This document shows positions 22,557-33,754 of a stretch of DNA of 64,000 nt, in pieces. Under the pieces are notes generated by a model. That model worked only from the letters and a program-made list of their open reading frames with translations. It searched no databases and was not told the DNA's origin. This stretch comes from Romanomermis culicivorax (lineage: Eukaryota > Nematoda > Enoplea > Mermithida > Mermithidae), in contig CAWUHX010000009.1 in NCBI GenBank assembly GCA_963922205.1, forward strand, positions 124,001 through 188,000, read 5' to 3'. A program made the translations under genes and the position numbers. How positions within the stretch are numbered: position 1 is the stretch's first letter; the number at the start of each line of letters is the position of its first letter.

Positions 22557-24010
22557 ATAACGCTATGTACTATAAATCCCATACCAACAACCTTACAAAT
22601 GGCAATGCATGGGCAGGACTTGTACTTGAATTTGGATTTCAACAAAGTTCCAATTTCCACTCCTGACATATTCTGGATTCATAATGCGAACAACGGAATG
22701 CCTGTTGAAATTTTCGAGCCCATTTTTTACCACTTGACTTCTGAATCTAGCACTTGCAAGATCCACATCTGGCTTCAAAATTAAAAATCGAAATAACTGT
22801 GTTCCCTGCCAAATAGAATGTCTTGAAGAACATAGACATTTTCTTGCGATCAATCGCTACTGGTGCATTCATGAGCATTGATGTTTCTATTATTTCAAAC
22901 TGTTTACATTAAGCGTTCATGAATCTTATGCCCCCACATTGACTCTGCTTGGAGTCTGTTTTTATTCTTCTGACGGTTCTTGCTCATCACTGAATCAAAT
23001 GTGAAATGTAGCATTAACCTTTCATTAAACATTGCAAAAATGTTTTGAAATACATAAATCAATTGCTACAAATGATCGTTTGAAAATTCCATAAATTGAT
23101 TGCTACAAATAATTGTCGGAAAACTATAACAATGGGAAAAAGTTGCAAAAAACCAATGAGGCCGTTTTATCTCAATTGGTGAGTAATCGAAACTTTGAGC
23201 ATCATCACCAAAGGCAGTGTGGGCAGTTGTGCAGGATTCGAAATGGTCGGAGGAAGTTGTTGGTCAAAATTCAAATTATGGCATGGCATTTGAGGCAGCA
23301 TTAGGTGAACTTGATTGCAAATTTTGGTGTTGCTGATCAGGTGGCATGCGTCTCACCTGTGGCATTTTCTTCCACAATTGGTAGAATCCTTGTTGATAGC
23401 ATTGGGTGCAAGAGTGGGGTGGTCGTCAGCAGAGGTTGGATGCAGCGCAACAGCGTGGAAATAAGGCTTGCAAACCAAGCGGCTCACCAATGTTGTATTC
23501 CTAAATATGGTCCGGGCTTTCAGATAGTGGTAGACAGTAGTTGGGTCCAGGGATCGTTCTTAATGCATGTGTTTCCAGCACCCATGCTTACCTGATAAAC
23601 TAATCTCTTAAAGTACTTAAACCCCACAATAATTTAACCAAAATTAGAAAACCTTCAGTTTCCTAATTTGAATTTGAAAAAGTAAAAGCCAAAAGAGGAG
23701 AGATCCCTCTTGATAATTTTACCTACTAAAATAACACACTTACGTACAAAACCAATGCATTTGCAAGAATAATGGAAGATTCCCCAGTCCTGGGAAAATA
23801 TGAAGAAACACATGGGGATTCACACTAGTAAACGACAATATTAATAACAATAATAATATGAGAGCACCCACCACATGCAACCGAGACTGAACTACAGTAA
23901 GACGCCCATCGATGGTCCACATAGCTCACTTCACTTCAAGCCTGCATGCGTCTTTGAATAATCAACAAACTTTTCGAAACTCTTACAAATCATTGGAAAC
24001 ACACTACAAC
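22204..24010 (+). repeat. 1.8 kb direct repeat, left copy
   Basis: It matches 26442-28250. The first about 1.2 kb appears identical by eye; from about 23440 onward substitutions appear every 15-30 bases. It contains the tail of a C-type LTR, then AT-rich DNA with no gene. The ORFs found here (for example 22491-22784) are short, identical in both copies simply because the DNA is, and do not resemble known proteins. A 38 bp internal direct duplication (attgctacaaat) lies at about 23055-23120. Confidence 0.85.
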
Positions 24011-24137
24011 GGTTGGTCTTTTTGTTTAGGAACGATGCCCAACAGTTTTCGCAGCGTCAAAGTATTGACGTGTACAATGCACCAGAAACTTCTCACCACC
24101 CTGAAAGTGCCCAAAAAGAAAAAGAAGAAGCAGAAAG

Positions 24138-26440
24138 ATGAATGCTCTCCAACCTAGATCGATGTTCGATGACCCGAAACTCCTTCAAGCAGCTGTCACT
24201 TTGGCCATGAAGAGTGGGCTCACAGACCGACTTATCGAATTGCTCAACTTTCCAGTTTCGCCTATGTCCAAATTAGCTGTCCGCGATGGCCTTCAATACA
24301 AAACTGACACCGCGCTGCCACCATTTCCGCACGAGGTTGATGACGTGTGGATTGAATGCTTTGCTGCCGACCAACCGCTCCACGATCGAACCTACCAGCG
24401 TACCCATTACCATTATCACCCCTCCACCATTTTTAGTTTTTTACAGGTGGATGGCTACTGCTTTCGTTGCCTAACAACTTTCATGCCGTTGGCCGCACTT
24501 TAGGCTTCACCTTGTTCCACCGCCGAATACGCTTACGTTAACGATTTGTTGCTTCACCATGCTCAAAACTTCAATCCGGCAACGCCTACTGCCTTCTACA
24601 ACTGTATGTGGTACGGCCCCAACAGCAACCCCCGAACGCACCTCACCGAATGGATGAACAGCATACCAGAACGAGAGCCGTCTTTCGCAAGCGACCCCAG
24701 AACATACGTCTGCAACTGGTTTGCTCTAGGCCTGATCATCTTCGACGAGGAATTCCACATGGAAACTGCCCTAGAGCAAATCGATATCGACCAATCCCAC
24801 TACACGGCGAATCCCCATAGCCGTTTTCATTTCTACTCGACTTTCCTCAACATCATTGACTTTCAAAATCGATTTTCATTCTCCGCACTGGTGTACGCGT
24901 ACCCCTTGCCGACTACGGCCTTGGTGCACACGCTCACCGCCGAGGAACTGCTGGATCGCCTAACTTCAGCCATAGACATAGAGCCCGCTGACCAAGAGCT
25001 TTTGGACACCCCCATTTTCGATTTGAATATAGCGAAGCTGCGGCCGTCAACTGACGTGTCGGCCCTTCCTCCGCCTGCTGCCACAGCCGAATCTTACGGC
25101 AACGGCCACGCAAATAACCGATTTCTTGAAATTGATGCTTGATGAAATATCAACCCTCGCCCCGGTGCGGATGGACGAATCTACTCAGATCCAACCCACC
25201 GCAATGGATGCCGAAACAAACACCACCACGGATCAAACGCTAATGGATATACTAGAAGAAAGCACCGTCGACCAGTCCACATCAATGGACGTCATGCCTG
25301 CAGAACCCGCAATGGTGTTGCCTCTGACTGCGTCGGCCGTGGACCCCCGCATTTATATGGCCACTCCGGCAACCCTGCCCGGTCCTCCAATTATTGCGAC
25401 TGTTGCCCTGCTAGGTATAGTGCTCCTGTTCATTTTTCGCAACATATTATTTCAGATCAGCAATGGCAAGCATTAGCCGCAGCCCTCACCGCGTACTATT
25501 TTCCCTTGCCGCCGCCCAGTATGTTGTTCCCTGAACACCGTTGGATGGATTATCTGGATGCGCTCAAGGAAGAGATACAACGTATCTTGCTGCCGCAACT
25601 GACGCCAGCTGCACCGGTTCCCAAGTTGCTCAACCGGCTCCAGTCATCGCTCTAGAGGCCGTACAGCCGCCCACCACACTACCACCGCCGGAAGTACAAC
25701 AACAGTCACGGCCTGTGACTCTATTGCCGCCGCCGGTGCCTGTGGATGTTCAAACCCCACAGGCTCCCAGCACGTCTGGGCTGGCTTTAGATCGCCATGG
25801 CCAGCCTATTCAAAAACCCGGATGTTACGAACATTCTATGAAACACAAGCAACATCTTCAGGAAGAAGCCAATTACCGTAAGTATCACAAAACGTGTACA
25901 ATGGACAAACCCCGCACCTGGCGAATGCGGCCACCCAGTACTTCGCGTACTGAGCGCAGCAAAACGCCCAGCGAACGAACAACCCGTCGCTGCGAACAAC
26001 GAAATCAACAAAAAGCTCGTGAAGAGGCCCGTCAAACTAGTTCGCAAACTAGTGCGACGCCGCAGCCGAAAGACACGTCTACAAAAACAGCAGTGCCGGC
26101 CAAACAAACGCCGCCTGCCCGCCACTCGGAAAGTCACCATTCATGCCACGAGTCGCACTCTCGTGACGACCACCACCCGAAAGAAACCCAACAATCCCAC
26201 ACTACAAGCGGTGACAGTCATCAACACAAACGCCGCAATGATGCATCGCCGCACCGCACTCAAAGCGAACAAGCGCACCAGGTGCACTCCACAGGCTTCT
26301 GCGAAGACGCGTACAAGCATGGTTTCCGCCAATCCCCACCAAAGTTAACCGACTATATTAGCCCATTGCAGCGTGACGCCGAAATTCAGAAACATTTGAA
26401 AGCTTTGAAAAATCGGCCGAAAGTGGTGTTCAAGTGGTGT
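24138..26440 (+). pseudogene. K-family protein, N-terminal and middle part
   Basis: Consecutive frames (24138-24503, 24546-25142, 25126-25476, 25541-26440) read as one protein broken by stops and shifts. In order: helical N-terminus (DDPKLLQAAVTLAMKSGL), a conserved globular block ([10 protein letters not shown] ... DEEFHMET ... [10 protein letters not shown] ... LTAEELLD), an acidic Thr-rich stretch, the hydrophobic segment [18 protein letters not shown], a Pro/Gln-rich region, and an Arg/Lys/Ser/His-rich tail with [12 protein letters not shown]. The minus-strand fragment at 43168-41808 shares the globular block. The frame is cut at 26441 by the start of the right-hand direct repeat. Function unknown; I recall it as abundant in Romanomermis. 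The basic, Ser/Arg-rich tail would suit a nuclear or RNA-binding protein (inference). Confidence 0.6.
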
Positions 26441-26441
26441 T

Positions 26442-28250
26442 TCTCCAAAGTAGTCATTTCACATTGCAAAACGTCGCTAGTTTTTACTGATAAGAGGTGC
26501 ACCTAATGCTCTAATTATGGCCATGAGCTCATAGAGCTTATCTTGGCGGAAATTCTAACTAGAGGTTTACATACCCTAGTCTACATGCCCAATGGCACAA
26601 TAACAAAAGGTAATAGAAATGAAACACAAAAATGAAACAGCAAGGAAACACAAAAATGCAGACAATAATGCATGTAAAATATAATGAACAAAACGCAAAA
26701 ATAAGAGTAAGTAACTGTTAATCGAAAATTGGCCAAAAACATAAAGTACCGGCATGATGTCAATCATGTGACGTTGGGCAAAATTGACCCACACATAACG
26801 CTATGTACTATAAATCCCATACCAACAACCTTACAAATGGCAATGCATGGGCAGGACTTGTACTTGAATTTGGATTTCAACAAAGTTCCAATTTCCACTC
26901 CTGACATATTCTGGATTCATAATGCGAACAACGGAATGCCTGTTGAAATTTTCGAGCCCATTTTTTACCACTTGACTTCTGAATCTAGCACTTGCAAGAT
27001 CCACATCTGGCTTCAAAATTAAAAATCGAAATAACTGTGTTCCCTGCCAAATAGAATGTCTTGAAGAACATAGACATTTTCTTGCGATCAATCGCTACTG
27101 GTGCATTCATGAGCATTGATGTTTCTATTATTTCAAACTGTTTACATTAAGCGTTCATGAATCTTATGCCCCCACATTGACTCTGCTTGGAGTCTGTTTT
27201 TATTCTTCTGACGGTTCTTGCTCATCACTGAATCAAATGTGAAATGTAGCATTAACCTTTCATTAAACATTGCAAAAATGTTTTGAAATACATAAATCAA
27301 TTGCTACAAATGATCGTTTGAAAATTCCATAAATTGATTGCTACAAATAATTGTCGGAAAACTATAACAATGGGAAAAAGTTGCAAAAAACCAATGAGGC
27401 CGTTTTATCTCAATTGGTGAGTAATCGAAACTTTGAGCATCATCACCAAAGGCAGTGTGGGCAGTTGTGCAGGATTCGAAATGGTCGGAGGAAGTTGTTG
27501 GTCAAAATTCAAATTATGGCATGGCATTTGAGGCAGCATTAGGTGAACTTGATTGCAAATTTTGGTGTTGCTGATCAGGTGGCATGCGTCTCACCTGTGG
27601 CATTTTCTTCCACAATTGGTAGAATCCTTGTTGATAGCATTGGGTGCAAGAGTGGGGTGGTCGTCAGCAGAGGTTGGATGCAGTGCAACAGCATAGAAAT
27701 AAGGCTTGCAAACCAAGCAGCTCACCAATGTCGTATTCCTGAATATGGTCTGGGCTTTCAGATAGTGGTGAGCAGGAGTTGGGTCCAGGAATCATTCTTA
27801 ATGCATGTGTTTCCAGCACCCATGCTTACCTGATAAACTAATCTCTTAGAGGACTTAAACCCCACAATAATTTAACTGAAATTAGAAAACCTTCGGTTTC
27901 CTAATTTTGAATTCCCGATGAGTAAAAACCAAAAGAGGAGACATTCCTCTTGATAATTTTACCTACTAAAAAAACACACTTACATACAAAACCAATGCGT
28001 TTGCAAGAATAAATGAAGAGTCCCCAGTGCTGCGAAAATATGAAGAAACACATGGGGATGCACACTAGTAAAGAACAATATTAATAACAATAACGATATG
28101 AGAGCACCCACCACATGCAACCGAGACTGAACTACAGTAAGACGCCCATTGATGGTCCACATAGCTCACTCCACTTTGAGCCTGCAAGCATCTTGGAATA
28201 ATCAACAAACTTTTCGAAACTCTTACAAATCATTGGAAACACACTACAAC
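26442..28250 (+). repeat. 1.8 kb direct repeat, right copy
   Basis: Duplicate of 22204-24010. The left edge cuts into the K ORF; the right edge ends at acactacaac, after which 24011 and 28251 diverge completely. There is no purine tract before the left edge and no TG...CA at the edges, so these do not behave like intact LTRs. Confidence 0.85.
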
Positions 28251-28261
28251 AGATACAACTA

Positions 28262-28659
28262 GTGGGAGATTCATGCTTGGAGATTATAATGCTCGAGCGT
28301 TATGAACTAATCATGGTGCACATTTCTCACTGGGGCATACCATTGAACAGAGTGACTGGTGCAATGAGTCTTTGCAGACTAAAGTATGCTGGCATCGAGG
28401 CTGTTGGCATTTTATCCCATCAATCACACTTTTCCTCAATAGAAGAATACACTGTACATAGCAAGATTGTAACGTTTCCTATTGCAGTCAAACACAAATA
28501 TATAAATTTTGAAATACGTTATTTTTTTGGAATGATTGATGCAACAATGGGAGTTTCGACAAAACACAACCCTACTAGAGATCAGGAAATCACCTTCGAT
28601 ATTCCTGGTATGGGTGAGAAGAGCAATCCTCACAGAGTCTGTATCATGGAGGAAAAATT
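28262..28659 (+). pseudogene. unrecognised ORF interrupted by element A
   Basis: About 130 codons are open before the LTR of element A begins at 28660. The peptide (HISHWGIPLNRVTGAMSL ... EITFDIPGMGEK) has no family I recognise. Past the far end of element A the frame would stop within three codons (about 35740), so the original ORF would have ended right at the insertion. It could be the end of a host exon, another element's gene or chance. Confidence 0.3.
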
Positions 28660-29497
28660 TGTCAGAGGGTCAATTCCTCTGACCTTTGGTCCTCTAATTA
28701 CTATATTTTTATTCTTTAAAGTTTCTTTGTTGTTAAAGTGTTTCCATTTATTATTAAGTAAACAAACCGATAAAATGGTTTGTGTCACACATTTCTGGCC
28801 CTAAAACTAATAAATGGTTAGCAAAAGTTTTGCATACAACATGCAAGTTGATGTTAGGCAGGCCGCCGTGCAGATTATTCATTATTGAAATATATTATTC
28901 AATTATTATTACGCGTTTATCGTTTTTCGTTGGGTCGGACGTTTTTACATACACGGTGGCCAGGAAAGTTGCGTGGGCGTTACCGCCAATTACGGTCATT
29001 TGTATTTTCGTTTTGACATCGCGTTGCCATTACAGTGGAGGGCCGAACACGGGCTAAGGATTTACGACGACCCTTTTGATTAGGAAGTTTAGTGAGTTGT
29101 TATTGGAGACTGGTAGATCAGTCTCACCTTTCTCGGAGGAGTTTGAGTTTCAGTTTCAGTACTTTAGAAGGCGAAGCGGCTTAGGCCCTGTGTCAGATAT
29201 CCTAGCACCTCTGAGGCGCTGTGCGCAGAGGTGAAACAAAAGGATCCATGAGCTAGGGAGGAAGTAGGCGTTGGTGTTTTCGTGTTTAGATTCTTACACT
29301 TGTATTCTAGCAATTCTCACATTTGTATTTGCTGCACTTCTCGTTTTTACTCGTAATAAATATCTTCGTACATTCAGTCTCAGCTAGGTACCATAAGAGT
29401 ATCATTAGTACCGGGTTAGCATCAGGGGCCCTACCAGATTGGATCTCCCAAGAACCGCAGCTAGGTAGCCGAGGGCATACAAGCACCCAATACAACA
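28660..29497 (+). repeat. element A 5' LTR
   Basis: 838 bp, TG...CA. It opens with the hairpin GTCAGAGG-gtcaatt-CCTCTGAC and contains an AATAAA polyadenylation signal at about 29356. It is related to, but distinct from, the LTRs of element B. Confidence 0.9.
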
Positions 29498-29515
29498 TTG
29501 GTGACTGTACACAGG
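29498..29515 (+). other. element A primer binding site
   Basis: TTGGTGACTGTACACAGG directly follows the LTR CA. Element B has TTGGTGACTTGTACAGC at the same place, so the site is conserved. TGG would pair with a tRNA 3' CCA; the tRNA was not identified. Confidence 0.7.
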
Positions 29516-29646
29516 GGCCAGCAATTTATATGCCGAGGATTTTGGGTGTTTGAGAGCCTGATCAACTCCCCTATGTCCAAATTTATTCTTGAGCATTTGA
29601 GTCATTTTTGTTTCAGAATTATTCTTAAAAAAGAGTAGTTAAAAAA

Positions 29647-30456
29647 TTGTGTGGACATTTTAAGATTATAACATTCGACGATTGGTGCGGTCAACAGATA
29701 TTTTTAATTATTTCACATCGTTGTGTCGGTGGGTCACACATGGCCATCGAAGAACCAATGTTTCTTGCGCCCGAAAACATAAAAGCGTTCAACAAAGCCG
29801 TAAATTTATCGAAATTTAGAGGAAGGGTAGTTATAGCACTTGATACGGAGAGCGGACGAAAACCCAAAACACAGGGTTCGAAACCTAGCGACACTCTACG
29901 GCTCCTAACAATCTCTACTATGTGCAGGAAAAACTTCATAGTAGACTTGAAATTTTGGGATAAGGAGCACTTCCACAAGATCTACGGGACAATTTTTCGC
30001 CAAGAAAATATTATCGTTGGTTTTCATATTCGGGAAGATATCACCCTAGTCTTGACTAAATTTGGTTATTTAGATCAAGAGAAAGAGTTAGCTCAGAAAA
30101 GGCGTGATAATATTGACTATATACTATCGTGTTGCGTTTAGGACTTGGAAATCATATTGGCGGAAATGAAAGACAAATCAAAAACGTGAATGATCGTAAT
30201 AAGCCCAGAAGCCCTGAGCTTAAAAGCTCTAATGACGGAAATATTATTTTTGTGGGCTGATGCGTTCAAGATCTCGTGGGGGCAATTGAGCTCCTTAGAA
30301 TTCCGACAGCTAATGGACGCGAACAAACTGAATATGGAAGTCCTGCGATAGGTGACGCTCGACGCACGCGGATTGCTTTTGTGTTTTTTAGCGTTGCTTT
30401 GATATGGATTTGCTACGGACATCCAAAATTGTTTCCAGTTATATGCGCATGATACA
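29647..30456 (+). pseudogene. DEDDy 3'-5' exonuclease (RNase D/WRN type), element A copy
   Basis: Exonucleases of this family remove 3' nucleotides from RNA or DNA with two metal ions. Visible motifs: Exo I VIALDTESG (Asp 29842-29844, then Glu), a strand FIVDLKFWD, and Exo II IIVGFHIREDITLV (Asp at residue 131). Exo III should read YxxxD; here the codon aligned to the Tyr is TAG (30349-30351), followed four codons later by Asp (30361-30363) in TLDARGLLLCF. The likely start is ATG 29740. Stops at 30139, 30187, 30349 and 30400 lie in the same frame, which then runs on into the 586-codon ORF. The exonuclease was therefore probably the N-terminal domain of a larger protein. A relative with all three motifs lies at 60960-61592. 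Confidence 0.7.
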
Positions 30457-32217
30457 ATGGAACCCGAATTGGTTGCGGATTTGGGGCGGAGGTTTCGAGA
30501 AACGTTTGAAGATAAATACACCGACCAACAGTGGAAAGGTGCCTATGACGTCGAAGAAATGACCGACAATATCAACGCGTTATACTTCATGATGCGTAGA
30601 GAAGCGATTGCCACTTATAAATTGTCGGAGGAACAGGCACCCGGGACATTTTATTGTCCCCCACATTTTTCTAATAGCAATATCGAACCGCAACCAGTAC
30701 CTCGCGGCTGGTACCCATGGGTAGAAAGAAAAGTAAAGGCGCAAAAGAAAAGGAAGAGTACTGATGACGAAGAAGACGAACCCTCAAATGATTGGGACTT
30801 GGAAGATATGTTGGCAGCGCGACAATTTGGACGACCAATCGAACCGAAACAAGTCGAAATGAAGCAAGGAAAGTGGCCAAAAGGAGTTTTGCAATTCACG
30901 AACAATATTCGAGACCAGGTGTCACACCTGAGGGACTACTACCACCCTAGAATCAATCGATCAATTGTGCCCATAGTCAAAGAACTCTACGAGATAAACG
31001 TAAATCCTATTGTTTACTTCTTGTGGCCTCATTCGGCGCAAGAGTGGAAAGCGTGGATACCAGGATTTATGTCAGGAATGTGGTCCTCCCAGTGGAGAAA
31101 CGAACATGAAAGGATCGAATTTATGAAATGGATGGCCCAAGACTTATTGAACAACAAAATAACCAATCAAATGGAACAAATGTTGGAAAGATATCCAAAG
31201 GTACGTACGCAAAAATCAGTCCAAAATATTTTTTGCGTACTACCCATAAAATGGATACCACGATCACTAAAGGAACCCATAGAAGAACAACAGACGAATC
31301 TGGGCGAAAATTCCGTTTATTTTATGAATTGTAATTTTTACAACGTGTTCCACTTTTTGAATATCCACGTCGCTAGCCAAAATCTAATTTATTGGAATGT
31401 TTCCGCTTCTATATTCGAGGCTAAGGACCTATGGGTCCCTAGCACTTCAACAACTTTCAAATCAGTGACTAAATGGGACGAATCTGATCTGATTCCCCAA
31501 GTAGAAGTTGTGGTCCCGGCTAGCCAGGGTCCTCTAGAAAAAACCTCGAAGGAACAGACAGAAAATGAGTCCGCTAAAATTGATATTTCAAATGTTTCAG
31601 GTCAGCAGAAGGATCAAGAAAAGCGGGAATTAGTAATCATCGCAGATCCTCCTATCACCACGACACCCGCTACTGGGAGTAAAGGTGCTACAGAGGAGGA
31701 AGGATTAATGGAGATAGTTGAAACCGAAATCGAAAAACAACCCAAAGTGGAGAAATTGACCAAACAAATCAAAGAAATGAAAGAGAAAATTGAGATTTTG
31801 GAAAAAGAAAAATATGAGAAAGCGGCTATTGAATTGGTGAAGCAGCTAGAAAATATAAACGCAGAAGAAGAAGAGACTAGCGAAGAGTCATTCATCGACA
31901 TTGTGTCAGAAATCGGGAGCGAAGAAGAAGAAAATTCGAGAGCTAACGTTTTGCCCACTCCGCCAGTGTATGCTAAAACTAGTGGCCAGAATGTCGAAAA
32001 TATTACGAACCCAGAAAAATTTGCGAGGGTAATGCAGACCAAAAGGCAAGCGAAAGAAAAACGAATAGCTCAGGACGAAAATAAGGCAGAATTGGACAAG
32101 GTCAAGAGTGGAAACTTTCAACAACCATCGGGGAATCCGAACGACAAAAAAAAATACTGGAGAGGCCTAGGAAAATGCGGGCAAGTTTTGAATAAGGCCC
32201 TAAAGGAAGGAAAATAG
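30457..32217 (+). CDS. exonuclease-module companion protein
   Basis: 586 codons, intact, in the frame of the exonuclease upstream. Order: an N-terminal helical part (ALYFMMRREAI) with a Lys/Glu/Asp stretch (about residues 90-115), a block with YFLWPHSAQEWKAWIPGFMS (about 185-205), a hydrophobic/aromatic block (LIYWNVSASIFEAKDLWVPS, about 305-325), a long acidic coiled coil (about 360-490) and a basic end. Element E (61589-63958) has the same order with YHMMRQK, VIWPHSRKEL, IFDYKPL and an acidic/basic end, which shows it is a conserved protein and not chance. Function unknown. The fusion partner suggests a nucleic-acid-binding or particle-forming role. It ends at a single TAG after which the frame continues. 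Confidence 0.65.
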   Translation: MEPELVADLGRRFRETFEDKYTDQQWKGAYDVEEMTDNINALYFMMRREAIATYKLSEEQAPGTFYCPPHFSNSNIEPQPVPRGWYPWVERKVKAQKKRKSTDDEEDEPSNDWDLEDMLAARQFGRPIEPKQVEMKQGKWPKGVLQFTNNIRDQVSHLRDYYHPRINRSIVPIVKELYEINVNPIVYFLWPHSAQEWKAWIPGFMSGMWSSQWRNEHERIEFMKWMAQDLLNNKITNQMEQMLERYPKVRTQKSVQNIFCVLPIKWIPRSLKEPIEEQQTNLGENSVYFMNCNFYNVFHFLNIHVASQNLIYWNVSASIFEAKDLWVPSTSTTFKSVTKWDESDLIPQVEVVVPASQGPLEKTSKEQTENESAKIDISNVSGQQKDQEKRELVIIADPPITTTPATGSKGATEEEGLMEIVETEIEKQPKVEKLTKQIKEMKEKIEILEKEKYEKAAIELVKQLENINAEEEETSEESFIDIVSEIGSEEEENSRANVLPTPPVYAKTSGQNVENITNPEKFARVMQTKRQAKEKRIAQDENKAELDKVKSGNFQQPSGNPNDKKKYWRGLGKCGQVLNKALKEGK

Positions 32218-32220
32218 GTT

Positions 32221-32867
32221 GTGGATTTTCAGTACGGAAGGGTATCTCTCTGGAACCCATGTGTACAGAAATACCTGGCACACATGGTTCCTACGTTAGA
32301 CGAAGAGGTAGCCCTGATGGCCACAGAATTGATAAATCGAATATACCACGAAGCGGGCCTAGAGATACAAACAATTCGATATTATGAATTACAATTCCAC
32401 GTCCTGCAGGCAAACTTGCCAGAAAAACTGTGGCACATTTTCGAAGTACAATTAGCTGAATGGACTACAAAGCGACTCCCTTGGAAAGCCTAGAAGCCGC
32501 CGTGTGGGCCTGCACCTGCCTTTTCATGAAATTATCACGTTTGGGGAGAATCCCTCAAAATTTCGCAGGATTTCATTACCAGGCTCATGCCTACGTAACG
32601 ATCAAATTAGGACGCGAATTCAATGCGAGACAGGGAGGTTTAGGCAATAATTTTCATGCCATGTACGCCTCATGCCAATCAAGGGCAGCTGGACTGGGGT
32701 ATACAATTGCCAAAGCCGTACTGGAGGACAAAAAAGATCCAGAACCGAATTACCCCAATATCCAAGCGTGGAAGAAAGAAACTGACAATACCGACCCCCA
32801 TATACGTTTTTGGGAGGTTATTGACCGGAAAAAGGCTCACGATATATTGGAAGTCAAAAGAATTTGA
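32221..32867 (+). pseudogene. exonuclease-module second domain
   Basis: The frame after the TAG at 32215-32217 runs to 32493 (helical, WNPCVQKYLAHMVPTLDEEVALMATELINRIYHEAG) and overlaps a shifted ORF at 32460-32867 (ACTCLFMKLSRLGRIPQNF ... IAKAVLEDKKDPE). It reads as one compact helical domain split by a frameshift near 32460-32490. Not recognised. Any counterpart in element E would lie beyond the right end of the window. Confidence 0.45.
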
Positions 32868-33754
32868 AAAAGAAAGTTGGGTACCGAGTAGAGCATGCCT
32901 ACAATAGGCCTGGGACAAGTAAGGTACCTAGGCGATGGTTTAAGAGATATAGTGATAGAAAGGATAAGTCGGAGACACCCTACAAAGATCAGAAAAGAAA
33001 GCACAAAAGTCGACAAAGGGACGAAAAGCGCCGCGAGAAGTCGATGTCTAAAGAAAAAAGGCGAAAAGGAAATGATGAAGAGTTGGAGAGCTACCGACAG
33101 AAAGAACGCGAAAGGAAAGAAGAATCCCGCGAAAGAAAACACGAGGAAAAAAGAGATGCAAAGGAACACAAAGATAGTCGAAAGTCCCGGAGTAGAAAAA
33201 GAACGCCGGCATATTACCAGCAGGACGATAGATTGGACGTTTCCTATTCCAGCCGAGCAACCTCACTGGATAGGGCTAGAACCAATGAAGTGGCCCAGCA
33301 GGGGGCGCCGATGTGCAATACGAACGCGATGATGCAGGGGCAACAACAACAATTGTCCTATTTGCCACCGAATTACCCAGGATTACCAATGGTAGGGTTT
33401 GACTGTTTAAACCGTCCTCTCTTTTCAGGTTAATTATTGGCGAGCACTGCGATACCTCCGCCGACGCAATTTCAGGTGCCGCAATTGCCTATGATGCAAT
33501 TTCAACCGGGGCAGGGGCCGTATTACCATCAGTTTCTGGTCCCGCCAGGTCTTCAAATGCAGCCTCCTATGATAATTCCGCCAATCCGTAGTGTACAAGG
33601 CGAGGAGCGAATGGATATTCTCAGGCCGTCGACAGTGATCCAGCCGCCCCAGAGACCTCCGTCAACAGGCAATCCCGATTACATTTCGCCATTGAAAAGA
33701 GATACCGAAATTGGCCAGCCAGGGTGGGACCACAGTGGCCAAAGACGCAAGTAA
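32864..33754 (+). pseudogene. Lys/Arg/Glu-rich protein with proline-rich C-terminus
   Basis: 32864-33433 encodes a highly charged stretch (alternating Arg/Lys and Glu, with RKSRSRKRTPAYY), followed by Gln- and Pro-rich sequence. After one TAA the same frame continues (33437-33754) with Pro/Gln-rich sequence and ends in NPDYISPLKRDTEIGQPG. The motif DYISPLxRDxEI also occurs near the end of the K protein at 26340-26380. The charged, SR-like composition is typical of nuclear RNA-associated proteins (inference). It is probably the C-terminal part of the exonuclease-module polyprotein. Confidence 0.45.

Noticed and set aside
25787-26140. 117-codon minus-strand ORF with Arg-rich sequence
   Set aside because: Shadow of the basic, GC-rich K tail.
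22204-28250. The 1.8 kb direct repeats as LTRs of a K-carrying element
   Set aside because: Edges lack TG...CA, no PBS or purine tract adjoins them, and the left edge of the right copy cuts into both a C-type LTR and the K ORF.
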